Origin: Streptomyces sp. R44
GTDB taxonomy: Bacteria; Actinomycetota; Actinomycetes; Streptomycetales; Streptomycetaceae
Direction: 5' to 3'
DNA: 64,000 nucleotides
Assembly (NCBI RefSeq): GCF_041053105.1
Contig: NZ_CP163444.1
Coordinates: forward strand, 6,790,501-6,854,500
Numbering within the stretch: the stretch's first letter is position 1; each line of letters opens with the position of its first letter. The notes under the pieces are model-generated. The model was not told the DNA's origin. It saw only the letters and a list, made by a program, of their open reading frames with translations, and did no database searches. Shown piece by piece: positions 17,520 to 26,099 of the stretch. Position numbers and translations under genes: made by a program.

Positions 17520-18908
17520 ATGGCAGCACCTTCGGCAGCCCAGCGCATCGTCATCGAGAACGCGGCGATCGCGACCGTCGACGCGAACGACACCGAGTAC
17601 GCCTCCGGCTACATCGTCGTCGCCGACAACAAGATCGAGTCCCTCGGTGCCGGCAAGGCGCCCGAGGGCCTGGAGAACGTGGTCCGCCGGATCGACGCCA
17701 CCGGTCATCTGGTGACGCCCGGTCTGGTCAACACCCACCACCACTTCTACCAGTGGATCACCCGAGGTCTGGCCACCGACCACAACCTCTTCAACTGGCT
17801 GGTCGCGCTCTACCCGACGTGGTCGCGGATCGACGAGTCGATGGTCCGCGTCGCCGCGCAGGGCTCCCTGGCGATGATGGCCCGCGGCGGTGTCACCACG
17901 GCCATGGACCACCACTACGTCTACCCGCAGGGGTCCGGCGACCTCTCCGGCGCCATCATCGGCGCGGCCGCCGACATGGGCGTCCGCTTCACCCTGGCCC
18001 GCGGCTCCATGGACCGCAGCGAGAAGGACGGCGGCCTGCCGCCGGACTTCGCCGTCGAGACCACCGAGGGCGCGCTCGCCGCGACCGAGGAGACGGTGCG
18101 GAAGTACCACGACGCCTCCTTCGACGCGATGACCCAGGTCGCCGTCGCCCCCTGTTCGCCCTTCTCCATCTCCACCGAGCTGCTCCGCGAGGGCGCCGCG
18201 CTCGGCCGCCGGCTCGGCGTGCGCATGCACACCCACGGCTCGGAGACCGTGGAGGAGGAGAAGTTCTGCCACGAGCTCTTCGGCATGGGCCCCACGGACT
18301 ACTTCGAGTCCACCGGCTTCCTCGGCGAGGACGTGTGGATGGCGCACTGCGTCCACATGAACGACTCCGACATCGAGGCCTTCGCCCGCACCAAGACCGG
18401 TGTCGCGCACTGCCCGTCCTCCAACGCGCGCCTCGCCGCCGGCATCGCCCGCGTACCGGACATGCTCAAGGCGGGCGTCCCCGTCGGCCTCGGCGTCGAC
18501 GGCACCGCCTCCAACGAGTCCGGCGAGCTCCACACCGAGCTGCGCAACGCGCTCCTCATCAACCGCCTCGGCGCCCACCGCGAGGCCGCGCTCAACGCCC
18601 GCCAGGCCCTCCGCCTCGGCACCTACGGCGGCGCCCAGGTCCTCGGCCGCGCCGACAACATCGGCTCGCTGGAGGCCGGCAAGCTCGCCGACTTCGTCCT
18701 CTGGAAGATCGACGGCCTCGGCCACTCCTCGATCGCCGACCCGGTCACCGCCATCGTCTTCGGCGCGGCGGCCCCGGTCACCGCCTCCTTCGTCAACGGC
18801 AAGCAGATCGTCGAGAACAACCGACTCCTGTTCGCCGACGAGGAGCAGATCGCGCGTGACGCGCGCGCGGAGGCGCAGCGCCTGGCCCGTATCACGGCCC
18901 AGGGCTGA
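17520..18908 (+). CDS. 8-oxoguanine deaminase (amidohydrolase)
   Basis: A 462-aa metal-dependent amidohydrolase of the guanine/8-oxoguanine deaminase and TrzA/AtzB group. Metal and catalytic residues are visible: NTHHHFYQW (HxH), RMHTHGSETVEEE (third His and general-base Glu), HCVHMNDSD (fourth His) and GLGVDGTASNESG (metal Asp). Members of this type hydrolyse 8-oxoguanine to urate and ammonia, which would feed the adjacent uox directly. The ATG at 17520 has GAAGGAAG 7 bases upstream. It is the last gene of the uraD unit and is followed by a strong terminator. Guanine or another aminopurine as substrate remains possible. Confidence 0.85.
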   Translation: MAAPSAAQRIVIENAAIATVDANDTEYASGYIVVADNKIESLGAGKAPEGLENVVRRIDATGHLVTPGLVNTHHHFYQWITRGLATDHNLFNWLVALYPTWSRIDESMVRVAAQGSLAMMARGGVTTAMDHHYVYPQGSGDLSGAIIGAAADMGVRFTLARGSMDRSEKDGGLPPDFAVETTEGALAATEETVRKYHDASFDAMTQVAVAPCSPFSISTELLREGAALGRRLGVRMHTHGSETVEEEKFCHELFGMGPTDYFESTGFLGEDVWMAHCVHMNDSDIEAFARTKTGVAHCPSSNARLAAGIARVPDMLKAGVPVGLGVDGTASNESGELHTELRNALLINRLGAHREAALNARQALRLGTYGGAQVLGRADNIGSLEAGKLADFVLWKIDGLGHSSIADPVTAIVFGAAAPVTASFVNGKQIVENNRLLFADEEQIARDARAEAQRLARITAQG

Positions 18909-19210
18909 CCCTCCCCATGGAGTCCGACCGAGGGGGACGGCCCTCGGTCGCTCGCCGCGGACCCGAGCGGGGTCCGCGGCAGCCCGACCGGGTGGTGCCG
19001 TACGCAGAAGACGTACGGCACCACCCGGGACGGTGAACCCCGCCCGCACCCCCACACCGGGCACCCGTCCCCGCGCCGCACCCCCTCCGCGCGCCCCGCT
19101 CCACCCTCTTCACCCCGCATCGAGCCGCACCTCCTGCACTTCGCACCGCATCGCACCACCTCCCTGAACCCCTCGTCGCCGCCGACGTGTAACCGACCGG
19201 AGGAACCGCC
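18909..19210. other. Intergenic region before second NCS2 permease
   Basis: About 302 bp. It contains the terminator at 18989-19027 and then a C-rich leader. Neither TTCCG-N5-CGGAA nor TCAAC-N5-GTTGA was found here, so the second permease seems to lie outside the two-motif code. Confidence 0.55.
18989..19027 (+). terminator. Terminator of the uraD-deaminase unit
   Basis: A perfect 16-bp stem CGGGTGGTGCCGTACG (18989-19004) / CGTACGGCACCACCCG (19012-19027) with a 7-nt loop, 80 bp after the deaminase stop. Confidence 0.88.
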
Positions 19211-20659
19211 GTGGCCGCCAAGCCCCAGGTTCGCAATGCACCAGACGCAGGCCCCGCCCCCGAAGACCGCGAGAAGCATCCGGTCGACGAGACGCTGCCC
19301 CCACTCAAAATGCTCACCAGCGGCCTCCAGCACGTCGCCGCCATGTACGCGGGCGTCGTCGCCCCGCCCCTGATCGTCGGAGCGGCCGTCGGCCTCTCCG
19401 GTACCGAACTGACGTTCCTCACCGGTGCGAGCCTCTTCACCGCGGGACTCGCCACCTTCCTGCAGACGCTCGGCATCTGGAAGATCGGCGCCAAGCTGCC
19501 GTTCGTCAACGGCGTCACCTTCGCCGGTGTCGCGCCGATGCTGGCGATCGTCGACACCACCGAGAACAAGGCCGACGCGCTCCCCGTGATCTTCGGCGCG
19601 ATCATCGTCGCCGGACTCCTCGGCTTCGCCGCCGCCCCCTTCTTCTCCCGGCTCGTGCGGTTCTTCCCGCCGGTCGTCACCGGCACCGTGATCACCCTCA
19701 TCGGTGTCTCCCTCCTCCCGGTCGCCTTCGGCTGGGCCCAGGGGCCCAATCCCAAGGCCGCGGACTACGGTTCGACCACATACCTCTCGCTCGCCGGCAT
19801 CACGCTCGTCGTGGTCCTGCTGCTCCGCCGCTTCACCCGCGGCTTCCTCAAGCAGGTCGCCGTCCTGGTCGGTCTCGTCCTCGGTACGCTCATCGCCATA
19901 CCCTTCGGCGTCACCGACTTCAGCCCGGTGCAGGAGGCCGACATCGTCGGCTTCCCGACCCCGTTCCACTTCGGCGCCCCGCAGTTCGCCCTCGCCGCGA
20001 TCATCTCCATGTGCGTGGTCATGCTGGTCTCCATGACCGAGTCGACCGCCGACATGCTGGCGCTCGGCGAGATCGTCGAGCGGCCGGCCGACGAGAAGAC
20101 CATCGCGGCCGGACTGCGCGCCGACACCCTCGGCTCCGCCCTCAGCCCGCTCTTCAACGGCTTCATGTGCAGCGCCTTCGCGCAGAACATCGGCCTGGTC
20201 GCCATGACCCGGATCCGCAGCCGCTTCGTCGTCGCCTGCGGCGGTGGCTTCCTGGTCCTGATGGGCCTCTCGCCGGTCGCCGCCTCGCTCATCTCGGTCG
20301 TGCCCCGGCCGGTCCTCGGCGGCGCCGGTGTGGTCCTCTTCGGCTCGGTCGCCGCCAGCGGCATCCAGACCCTGGTCAAGGCCGGCCTGGAGAAGGACAA
20401 CAACGTGCTGATCGTGGCCGTCTCGCTGGCCGTCGGCATCATCCCGATCACCAAGCCGGACTTCTACCACGCCTTCCCGGAGACCGCCCAGATCATCCTG
20501 GACTCCGGCATCTCCACCGGCTGCGTCGCCGCCGTCCTGCTCAACGTGGTCTTCAACCACCTGGGCCGGGGCCGCGACGACGACGAGGTCACCGCGCCCA
20601 TGGAGCCGGGCGAGGAGATCTCCGGCAGCGCCACCGCGAAGGCGGCGCACGCCCACTGA
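19211..20659 (+). CDS. NCS2-family purine permease
   Basis: A 482-aa NCS2 symporter paralogous to the permease at 16053, with the same signature helices (LQHVAAMYAGVVAPPLIVG; VSMTESTADMLALGEI; SAFAQNIGLVAMTRIRSR). About 14 membrane segments are followed by a polar C-terminal tail of about 35 residues that the other copy lacks. The GTG start at 19211 has CGGAGGA 7 bases upstream. It is followed 62 bp later by a racemase-like gene. Two paralogues in one island suggest different purines (for example urate versus xanthine or allantoin-related compounds), but the substrate cannot be told from sequence. Confidence 0.92.
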   Translation: MAAKPQVRNAPDAGPAPEDREKHPVDETLPPLKMLTSGLQHVAAMYAGVVAPPLIVGAAVGLSGTELTFLTGASLFTAGLATFLQTLGIWKIGAKLPFVNGVTFAGVAPMLAIVDTTENKADALPVIFGAIIVAGLLGFAAAPFFSRLVRFFPPVVTGTVITLIGVSLLPVAFGWAQGPNPKAADYGSTTYLSLAGITLVVVLLLRRFTRGFLKQVAVLVGLVLGTLIAIPFGVTDFSPVQEADIVGFPTPFHFGAPQFALAAIISMCVVMLVSMTESTADMLALGEIVERPADEKTIAAGLRADTLGSALSPLFNGFMCSAFAQNIGLVAMTRIRSRFVVACGGGFLVLMGLSPVAASLISVVPRPVLGGAGVVLFGSVAASGIQTLVKAGLEKDNNVLIVAVSLAVGIIPITKPDFYHAFPETAQIILDSGISTGCVAAVLLNVVFNHLGRGRDDDEVTAPMEPGEEISGSATAKAAHAH

Positions 20660-20721
20660 ACCCGCTCCTCGTCCCACCGCCCGCCCCGGTCCCCGCGCAC
20701 GCCGCGGGGCCCGGGGCCGTC

Positions 20722-21375
20722 GTGCTGATCAACCCCAACACCTCCGCCGCCACGACCGCGATGATGACCGCCATCGCCCGCCGCACCCTGGGGCCCGCCC
20801 TCCCCGTCCGGGGCGTGACCGTCGCCCGGGGCCCGCACATGCTCACCGACCCGGAGGCCCTGCGGGCCGCCGCCCCCGAAGTCCTCGCCGCCGGCCTCCG
20901 CGCCACCGCCGAGGGCGACTGCGCCGCCCTCCTCGTCGCCGCCTTCGGCGACCCGGGCCTGGCCGAGCTGCGCGCGGCGACGGCAGGGACCGGCATCCCG
21001 GTGGTCGGCCTCGGCGAGGCGGCGCTCCAGTCGGCGGCCGCCGACGGAACCCCCTTCGGCATCGCCACCACCACCCCGCTCCTCGGCGACGCCATCCACA
21101 CCCGCGTGACCGCCCTCGGCCTCGCCGACCGGTACACCGGGCTCCGGCTCACCGCCGGGACCCCCGAACGGCTCTCCGCCGACCCGGAACTCCTCCTCGA
21201 CCGCCTGGAGCGAGCCGTCCGCGCCTGCGCCGAACGCGACGGCGCCCGCGCGGTCGTCATCGGCGGCGGCCCGCTCGGCGAGGCGGCCGAAGAGCTCCGC
21301 GCCCGCTGCGCGGTCCGGGTCGTCGCCCCGATCCCGGCGGCCTGCCGGGCGATCGCCCGGCTGCTGGCGGGCTGA
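20722..21375 (+). CDS. Asp/Glu/hydantoin racemase-family protein lacking both catalytic Cys
   Basis: About 217 aa. It starts with the family strand LINPNTS and keeps the two-domain racemase layout (AFGDPGLAEL near residue 75, VVIGGGPLGEAAEEL near residue 178). In hydantoin/allantoin racemases these segments read ACFGDPG and GCAGM and hold the two catalytic cysteines; here they are A and G. Allantoin racemase is the attractive role by context, but ordinary two-Cys chemistry seems impossible. The GTG at 20722 is chosen because it begins M-L-INPNTS; the true start could lie further upstream, nearer the permease stop. It is co-directional with the permease. Confidence 0.7.
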   Translation: MLINPNTSAATTAMMTAIARRTLGPALPVRGVTVARGPHMLTDPEALRAAAPEVLAAGLRATAEGDCAALLVAAFGDPGLAELRAATAGTGIPVVGLGEAALQSAAADGTPFGIATTTPLLGDAIHTRVTALGLADRYTGLRLTAGTPERLSADPELLLDRLERAVRACAERDGARAVVIGGGPLGEAAEELRARCAVRVVAPIPAACRAIARLLAG

Positions 21376-21391
21376 CAGCGGCCGACGGCGC

Positions 21392-22003
21392 TCACCCCTC
21401 CACCGCGATCCGCCGGCGGCACTCCTGGGCCAGCGGGGGATAGGCGGCGGCGATCGCCTCGTACAACCGCCGCCTCAGCAGCCGCTCGGCCTCGCCCCGG
21501 CCGGTCTCCCCGTACAGCCCGTCGAGCAGCGACTCGTACCGCGCGAGGGCGTGCCGCAGATAGCTCACCTGCCAGCGCACCAACGCCCCGGCGGGCGCGG
21601 GCGTGTTCTCGGGCGGTGCCGCCTCCCGCCGCGGCCCGGGACTTCGGGCCCCCAGCAGGTGCCGGTGCCGGACCGCCCGCCGCTCCAGCTCCGGCCGGGG
21701 CAGCCGGGGCACCTCGATCGGCTCCGCGCGGATCGCGGTCAGGACGGCGGCCCGCCGCCGCTCGGCATGGACCCCGGCGGCCGAGCCCCGGGACCGGCAG
21801 AGCGCGGCCGTCTCGGTGAACTCGGGCGTCCGCTCCACCGTCTCCACCCGGGCCAGGAGATAGAGCCGCACGGGCGCGAGGGACCAGCGGCGCGGGTCAC
21901 GCCCCTGCACGTCGGGCGTGCCCAGCAGATCCCGCACCATCGCGTCGGTCCAGCCGCGCCGGCGCACCCCGGCGAGCGTCACATAGGTCGTACGGTCCGT
22001 CAT
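21392..22003 (-). CDS. Unknown protein with MerR-like N-terminal helix-turn-helix
   Basis: 203 aa, from ATG 22003 (MTDRTTYVTLAGVRRRGWT), chosen because AGGGGGAATC lies just upstream. The first 50 residues (GVRRRGWTDAMVRDLLGTPD, then PVRLYLLARVETVE) look like the winged-helix start found in several actinobacterial proteins of unknown role. The rest is helical and rich in Arg and Glu. It lies tail to tail with the racemase-like gene and head to head with the FnIII lipoprotein gene. No function can be assigned. Confidence 0.6.
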   Translation of the reverse strand: MTDRTTYVTLAGVRRRGWTDAMVRDLLGTPDVQGRDPRRWSLAPVRLYLLARVETVERTPEFTETAALCRSRGSAAGVHAERRRAAVLTAIRAEPIEVPRLPRPELERRAVRHRHLLGARSPGPRREAAPPENTPAPAGALVRWQVSYLRHALARYESLLDGLYGETGRGEAERLLRRRLYEAIAAAYPPLAQECRRRIAVEG

Positions 22004-22070
22004 GATTCCCCCTCGTTCGACTACGGAGCGTGACGATTCCAGTGAAGCGCACCCCACTGACAACGACCCC

Positions 22071-22100
22071 TTGCCGAGTCGGCGCCGGCTGTGCGATATA
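22071..22100 (+). promoter_or_regulatory. Possible promoter of the FnIII lipoprotein gene
   Basis: TTGCCG (22071-22076) and GATATA (22095-22100) with an 18-bp spacer, 34 bp before the GTG start. It is a plausible housekeeping-type promoter, based on similarity only. Confidence 0.35.
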
Positions 22101-22134
22101 GGTCTGGACCTTTTCGACGGACGGAGGCCGGCCC

Positions 22135-23091
22135 GTGCAACGCCCGCTCGCCGCAAGCCTGTTGACCGCGCTCACGCTCGCCCTCACCGCCTGCTCCGGC
22201 GCCGCCGCCGCGCCGGAGGACACCCGGGCGCCCACCGCCCCCACCGGAGTCACCGCCACCGCGGGCAGCGCGAGCACCGTCCACGTCATGTGGAGCGCGG
22301 CCACCGACGACCGCGCCGTCACCGGATACTCCGTCTACCGCGAGGACCACAAGGTCAAGGACCTCCCCGCCACCACCCTGATGACCGACGTCATCGGCCT
22401 CACCCCCGCCACCCGCCACCGCTTCACCGTCCGCGCCCGCGACGCCGCCGGCAACGTCTCACCCGCCAGCGCCACCGTCACCGCCACGACCCTGCCCACC
22501 ACCACCGAGGACCGCACACCCCCCACCGCCCCGGCCGCCCTCCGCGTCACCGCCGACGGCGGCCGCGCCGCCACCCTCCGCTGGACCCCCGCCCGCGACG
22601 ACGCCCGCGTCACCGCGTACGACGTCTACCAGGCCGACACCCGCGTCCACACCGTCCCCGGCACCGCCACCACCGCCCACCTCACCGGCCTGCGCCCCGG
22701 CACCGCCTACGCGTTCACCGTCCGCGCCCGCGACGCCGCCGAGAACTCCTCCCCGGACAGCAACCCGGCCGACCTCACCACCGCGCCCGCCCCGGGCGCC
22801 CCGCCGAACACCGCCCCGAGCGACCTCACGGCCACGGCCGGCCAGGGCGAGATCACCGTCACCTGGACCCCGCCGAAGACGGGCGCCCCCGTCACCCACC
22901 ACGAACTCCACCTCAACGGCCGCTTCGCCACCACCATCGTCTGGGGCACCACCCCGCCCCCGGGCCGAGCCACCTACACCTTCCCGGTCCAGGACCCCCC
23001 GGGCACCCGCTACACCCTCACCCTCCGCGCCAGGCTCCCGGACGGCACCTGGGGCGACTTCTCGGCACCGAGGACGGTGGTCGTGCGCTGA
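22135..23091 (+). CDS. Lipoprotein with three fibronectin type III domains
   Basis: A 318-aa secreted lipoprotein. The signal peptide (residues 1-20) ends in the lipobox LTAC with the lipidated Cys at 20. Three FnIII repeats follow at about residues 33-120, 127-215 and 222-318, each opening with the PTAPTGVTAT-type strand and containing GLTPATRHRFTVRARDAAGN-type motifs. No catalytic domain is present, so it is probably an extracytoplasmic binding or spacer protein. The GTG start at 22135 is close to a plausible promoter. Confidence 0.85.
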   Translation: MQRPLAASLLTALTLALTACSGAAAAPEDTRAPTAPTGVTATAGSASTVHVMWSAATDDRAVTGYSVYREDHKVKDLPATTLMTDVIGLTPATRHRFTVRARDAAGNVSPASATVTATTLPTTTEDRTPPTAPAALRVTADGGRAATLRWTPARDDARVTAYDVYQADTRVHTVPGTATTAHLTGLRPGTAYAFTVRARDAAENSSPDSNPADLTTAPAPGAPPNTAPSDLTATAGQGEITVTWTPPKTGAPVTHHELHLNGRFATTIVWGTTPPPGRATYTFPVQDPPGTRYTLTLRARLPDGTWGDFSAPRTVVVR

Positions 23092-23187
23092 ACTCCCCTC
23101 TTCCTGGCCGAAATCGCACCCTTTCGCCGGACGTGACGGCCCCTCACCCTGCGACCAGGGGATGCGACGGGCCGCTGGGGGGCGCCG

Positions 23188-24256
23188 ATGTCCGAGCCGA
23201 TCTACGTACCCGCCCTGCCGGCACGGCCCAGCGCGCTCGCCGCGTACGACCGCCTGACGCCGGACGTACGCACGCGCGTGGCGCCGCTCTGGACGGTCCC
23301 GCCCCGCGTCGGCGGCGAGCGGAACCCCGCCCGTCCGTCGACCCGCCCCCGTGACCCCGACCCCGCCGCACTGGGCCGCCACACGCGGCACCTCCTGGCT
23401 CTCATCGCGCGGGTCCAGCGCGACCGGCCCGCCTGGGTCGACGCCCGCCACGTGGAGCGCGAGCCGGGATTCCCCGGCTTCGGTACGGCCGGGCCCCCGC
23501 TGAGGCCCGTCACCGGCATCGAGCGCGACACCACCCAGCAGGTGGCCTGCGCGGAAGCGGCCCGCCCGCACCGGCCGTACCGGCCTCGGCATCCGGGTGC
23601 GCCCGAACAGGCCCGAGCGGACGGCGGAAGCGCTCTGCGTTCTCCTCGGACGGATCGCCTTCGCCCACTGCCCGGTCGACCTCCTCCTCGACCTGGGAGC
23701 CGTCGACGAGGACCGGGGCGCGGACCACACCGCGCTCCACGCCCTGAACCTCCTCGGCTCCCTGCACCCCTGGCGCACCGTCGTGCTCCTGGCCGGCGCG
23801 TTCCCCCGAACCCGCCCCGACGCGCGGGGAGCGCCCCTGGCCGAGACGTACCAGGCGGACCGCTTCCTCCCCGGCCCGCTCCGCCTCGGCCGCGGTCCCG
23901 CTCCGCGTCCCGTTCCCGGCGACTACGGAGCGCACGACACCGCCAGCGCCGACCGGGTCTCCGACACCGGGGACGACCCCTTCCGCGGGGCCCTGCGCTA
24001 CACGGCCGAACACAGCTTCCTCATCGGCGAGGTCCCCGCCGAGCCGGCCCACCACCTCACGGTCCGCGCCCTCGCCCGCGAGATCGTCGCCTCCCCGCAC
24101 TTCAGGGGCGCCGAGTACAGCGAGGGAGACCGCTGGCTCAAGGCCTGCGCGGACGGCAGGGGCCTGCCCGGCACCGGCCATCCCGACCTCTGGATCTGGG
24201 CCGGCCATGTGCAGCACCTGACCCACATGGCCCGCGAACTGCGGCGACACTCCTGA
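23188..24256 (+). pseudogene. Beta-family protein gene with a single-base frameshift
   Basis: The 5' part (MSEPIYVPALPARPSALAAYDRL...) and the 3' part (ALCVLLGRIAFAHCPVDLLLDLGAV... to ARELRRHS) together read as one beta-family protein of about 355 aa, but lie in different frames. Removing one C from the CCC at 23565-23567 restores a continuous EAARRTGRTGLGIRVR reading across the junction. This is either a true inactivating frameshift or a sequencing error. The family is common in Streptomyces and related to a phage-type beta protein; its function is not established. The downstream 595-aa gene may belong to the same unit. Confidence 0.72.
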
Positions 24257-24307
24257 CCGGTCGTCGCATCCCGCCGGAACCGCCTCCCCCGAACTACCCT
24301 GGAAAGC

Positions 24308-26095
24308 GTGGCCGGGACCGTTCTCACCAACACCGGGCTCGACAGCTTCCTCGACGGAGCGCCCGAGCGTCGTGACCCCGCGTTCGCGCGGGCCGCCGAA
24401 GCGGTCCTGGGGCTGCTCGCGCTGCGCGGCGCCGACCGCGCGACCGGTGTGCCCGAGCCGACGCCGGGTCTCGTGCGGCAGCTCCTGGTCGAGGACCTGC
24501 CCACCTTCGTGTACGCGCCGCCCGGCGAGCTCGCCGCCTACCCGGCCGTCCTCGGCGCCCTCGCCGCACGGTTCGACGGCGGGCGGCGCGAGCGCATCGC
24601 CGTGGTCGTCGCCGAATCCGCGCCCGACTTCGAGCGCGCCATGAACGACCCCGGCAACCTCACCTGGCACCGCTGGTACGCCTCCCTCCTGCGGACCGTC
24701 GGCGCCGACCTCAAAGACCCCGAGGACGTCCGCCGCCGGCTCGCCGCCCTCGACGGCGCACCGCTCCCCGACGGCGTGCGCCGCGCCCACCTCATGGGGC
24801 GGACGGCTCTCGCCGACGTCCTGCTCTCCGAGGCGCTCACCCGCGCGTACGTGCGGGACGCCGAGGCGCCCCCCGCCGCCGGGCCGCTGCTCACCGACCA
24901 CGCCGTCGCGACCGGCATCGGGCAGCTCGCCGCCGCGCTCCAGGACCGCTGGACCGCCGCCGGTCTCGCCGAACAGCTCGCCGGCCCGTACGCCCGCTTC
25001 GCACCCGGACCCGAGGCCTTCCCGCACCTCGTCCTCGCCGACGCCCTCCTCGACGAGCACCTCGACTACTACGGGGACCCGGCCGCCCCCGTACCCCCGC
25101 CGCCCGCGATCGAGGCCGGGCCCGTCGAGGAGGACGCCGACGCCCTGATCGCCGCGGTCGAGGAGCTCGCGGAGGAGGAGTTCGAGCCGTACGGCGGCGA
25201 GGCTCCGCACCTGCTGTACGCGGTGTACCAGCGCGGCTGCTCCGCCGATTCCGTCGCCCGCAAGGCCGCCGAGTACGAGGACTGGTCCGTCGACCCGGCC
25301 CTGGAGGACCTGCCGGTGGCGGTCCCGGACGCGGCACCCGACGCGTACACGACCCCGCCCGTGCCGGAGCTCGTACGGCTCCTCGGCACGGCCGAGCTGA
25401 ACGAGGCCGACCGCGCCCGGCTCGAAGGACCGGCCCGCGACCTTGCCGCCGTCCTGGACCGCCTGGCCGCGACCGGCCTGGTCTTCCGCGCCGGCGACGC
25501 CTTCGGGCTCACCCCGCGCGGCGCCGGCGTCGTGCGCTATCTGCTCGGAGTGCGCGGGGTCGCCGCGCCCGACGCCGCCGAGGCCGCGGCCTGGTCCGCG
25601 CAGGACGTGGTCGCCGCCGCCGGCGGTTGGTCCGCGTCCGTCGCCGCGCGCGTGCTCGCGGACTGGCTCCACGCGCGCGCGGACACCGCCGACGCCTGGT
25701 CGCAGCTGCTCGCCGCCCTCGGCACCGTCCACGCCGGGACCGCCGAGGCGGCCGCCACCCGACGTCTCTTCGCCGCCCTGGACGCGACCGGCGCACCGCC
25801 CGATGCCCTGCGCGGCGCCCTCCGCGACCCGGTCATCGGCGCCTACGCCCTCGACGTCCTGCGGGACAGGGGCGAGGAGGCGGACCCGATCCAGGTGCGG
25901 ACCTCGGCCCGGGCGCTGCACGTCCTCGACGCGCTGCCCGCCAAGAAGGGACCCCTGGAGTCCCGCCGTGCCGCCTTCGACGCGGCGGCGGCCGCCTGGC
26001 CCGGCGGTTCCGCCGCCCTGGTCCGCGCGATGGCTGCGGCGGACCGTCACGAGACCGAGCGGGTCCTCAACCCGCTCGGCATCGCCCTGCCGTGA
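24308..26095 (+). CDS. Unknown 595-aa protein
   Basis: Soluble, Ala- and acid-rich protein with no motif I recognise. It reads as mostly helical, with an acidic insert at about residues 265-295 (EEDADALIAAVEELAEEEFE). A possible winged-helix-like stretch (LAAVLDRLAATGLVFRAGDAFGLTPRGAGVVRYLLG) lies at about 380-415. There is no signal peptide or membrane segment. GTG start at 24308, 51 bp after the frameshifted beta-family gene. It ends 4 bp before the convergent SGNH hydrolase stop. Confidence 0.75.
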   Translation: MAGTVLTNTGLDSFLDGAPERRDPAFARAAEAVLGLLALRGADRATGVPEPTPGLVRQLLVEDLPTFVYAPPGELAAYPAVLGALAARFDGGRRERIAVVVAESAPDFERAMNDPGNLTWHRWYASLLRTVGADLKDPEDVRRRLAALDGAPLPDGVRRAHLMGRTALADVLLSEALTRAYVRDAEAPPAAGPLLTDHAVATGIGQLAAALQDRWTAAGLAEQLAGPYARFAPGPEAFPHLVLADALLDEHLDYYGDPAAPVPPPPAIEAGPVEEDADALIAAVEELAEEEFEPYGGEAPHLLYAVYQRGCSADSVARKAAEYEDWSVDPALEDLPVAVPDAAPDAYTTPPVPELVRLLGTAELNEADRARLEGPARDLAAVLDRLAATGLVFRAGDAFGLTPRGAGVVRYLLGVRGVAAPDAAEAAAWSAQDVVAAAGGWSASVAARVLADWLHARADTADAWSQLLAALGTVHAGTAEAAATRRLFAALDATGAPPDALRGALRDPVIGAYALDVLRDRGEEADPIQVRTSARALHVLDALPAKKGPLESRRAAFDAAAAAWPGGSAALVRAMAAADRHETERVLNPLGIALP

Positions 26096-26099
26096 GCTC

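Noticed and set aside
16014..19064. 1016-codon open frame on the minus strand opposite the permease and deaminase genes
   Set aside because: Antisense shadow of high-GC coding DNA: the protein is Gly/Asp/Arg-rich without any domain, while the opposite strand codes for clear NCS2 permease and amidohydrolase proteins.
18623..20677. 684-codon minus-strand open frame
   Set aside because: Shadow of the second NCS2 permease, composition typical of mirror frames.
22002..23354. 450-codon plus-strand frame overlapping the FnIII lipoprotein
   Set aside because: Arg/His/Pro-rich alternative frame; the lipoprotein frame has a signal peptide, lipobox and three FnIII repeats.
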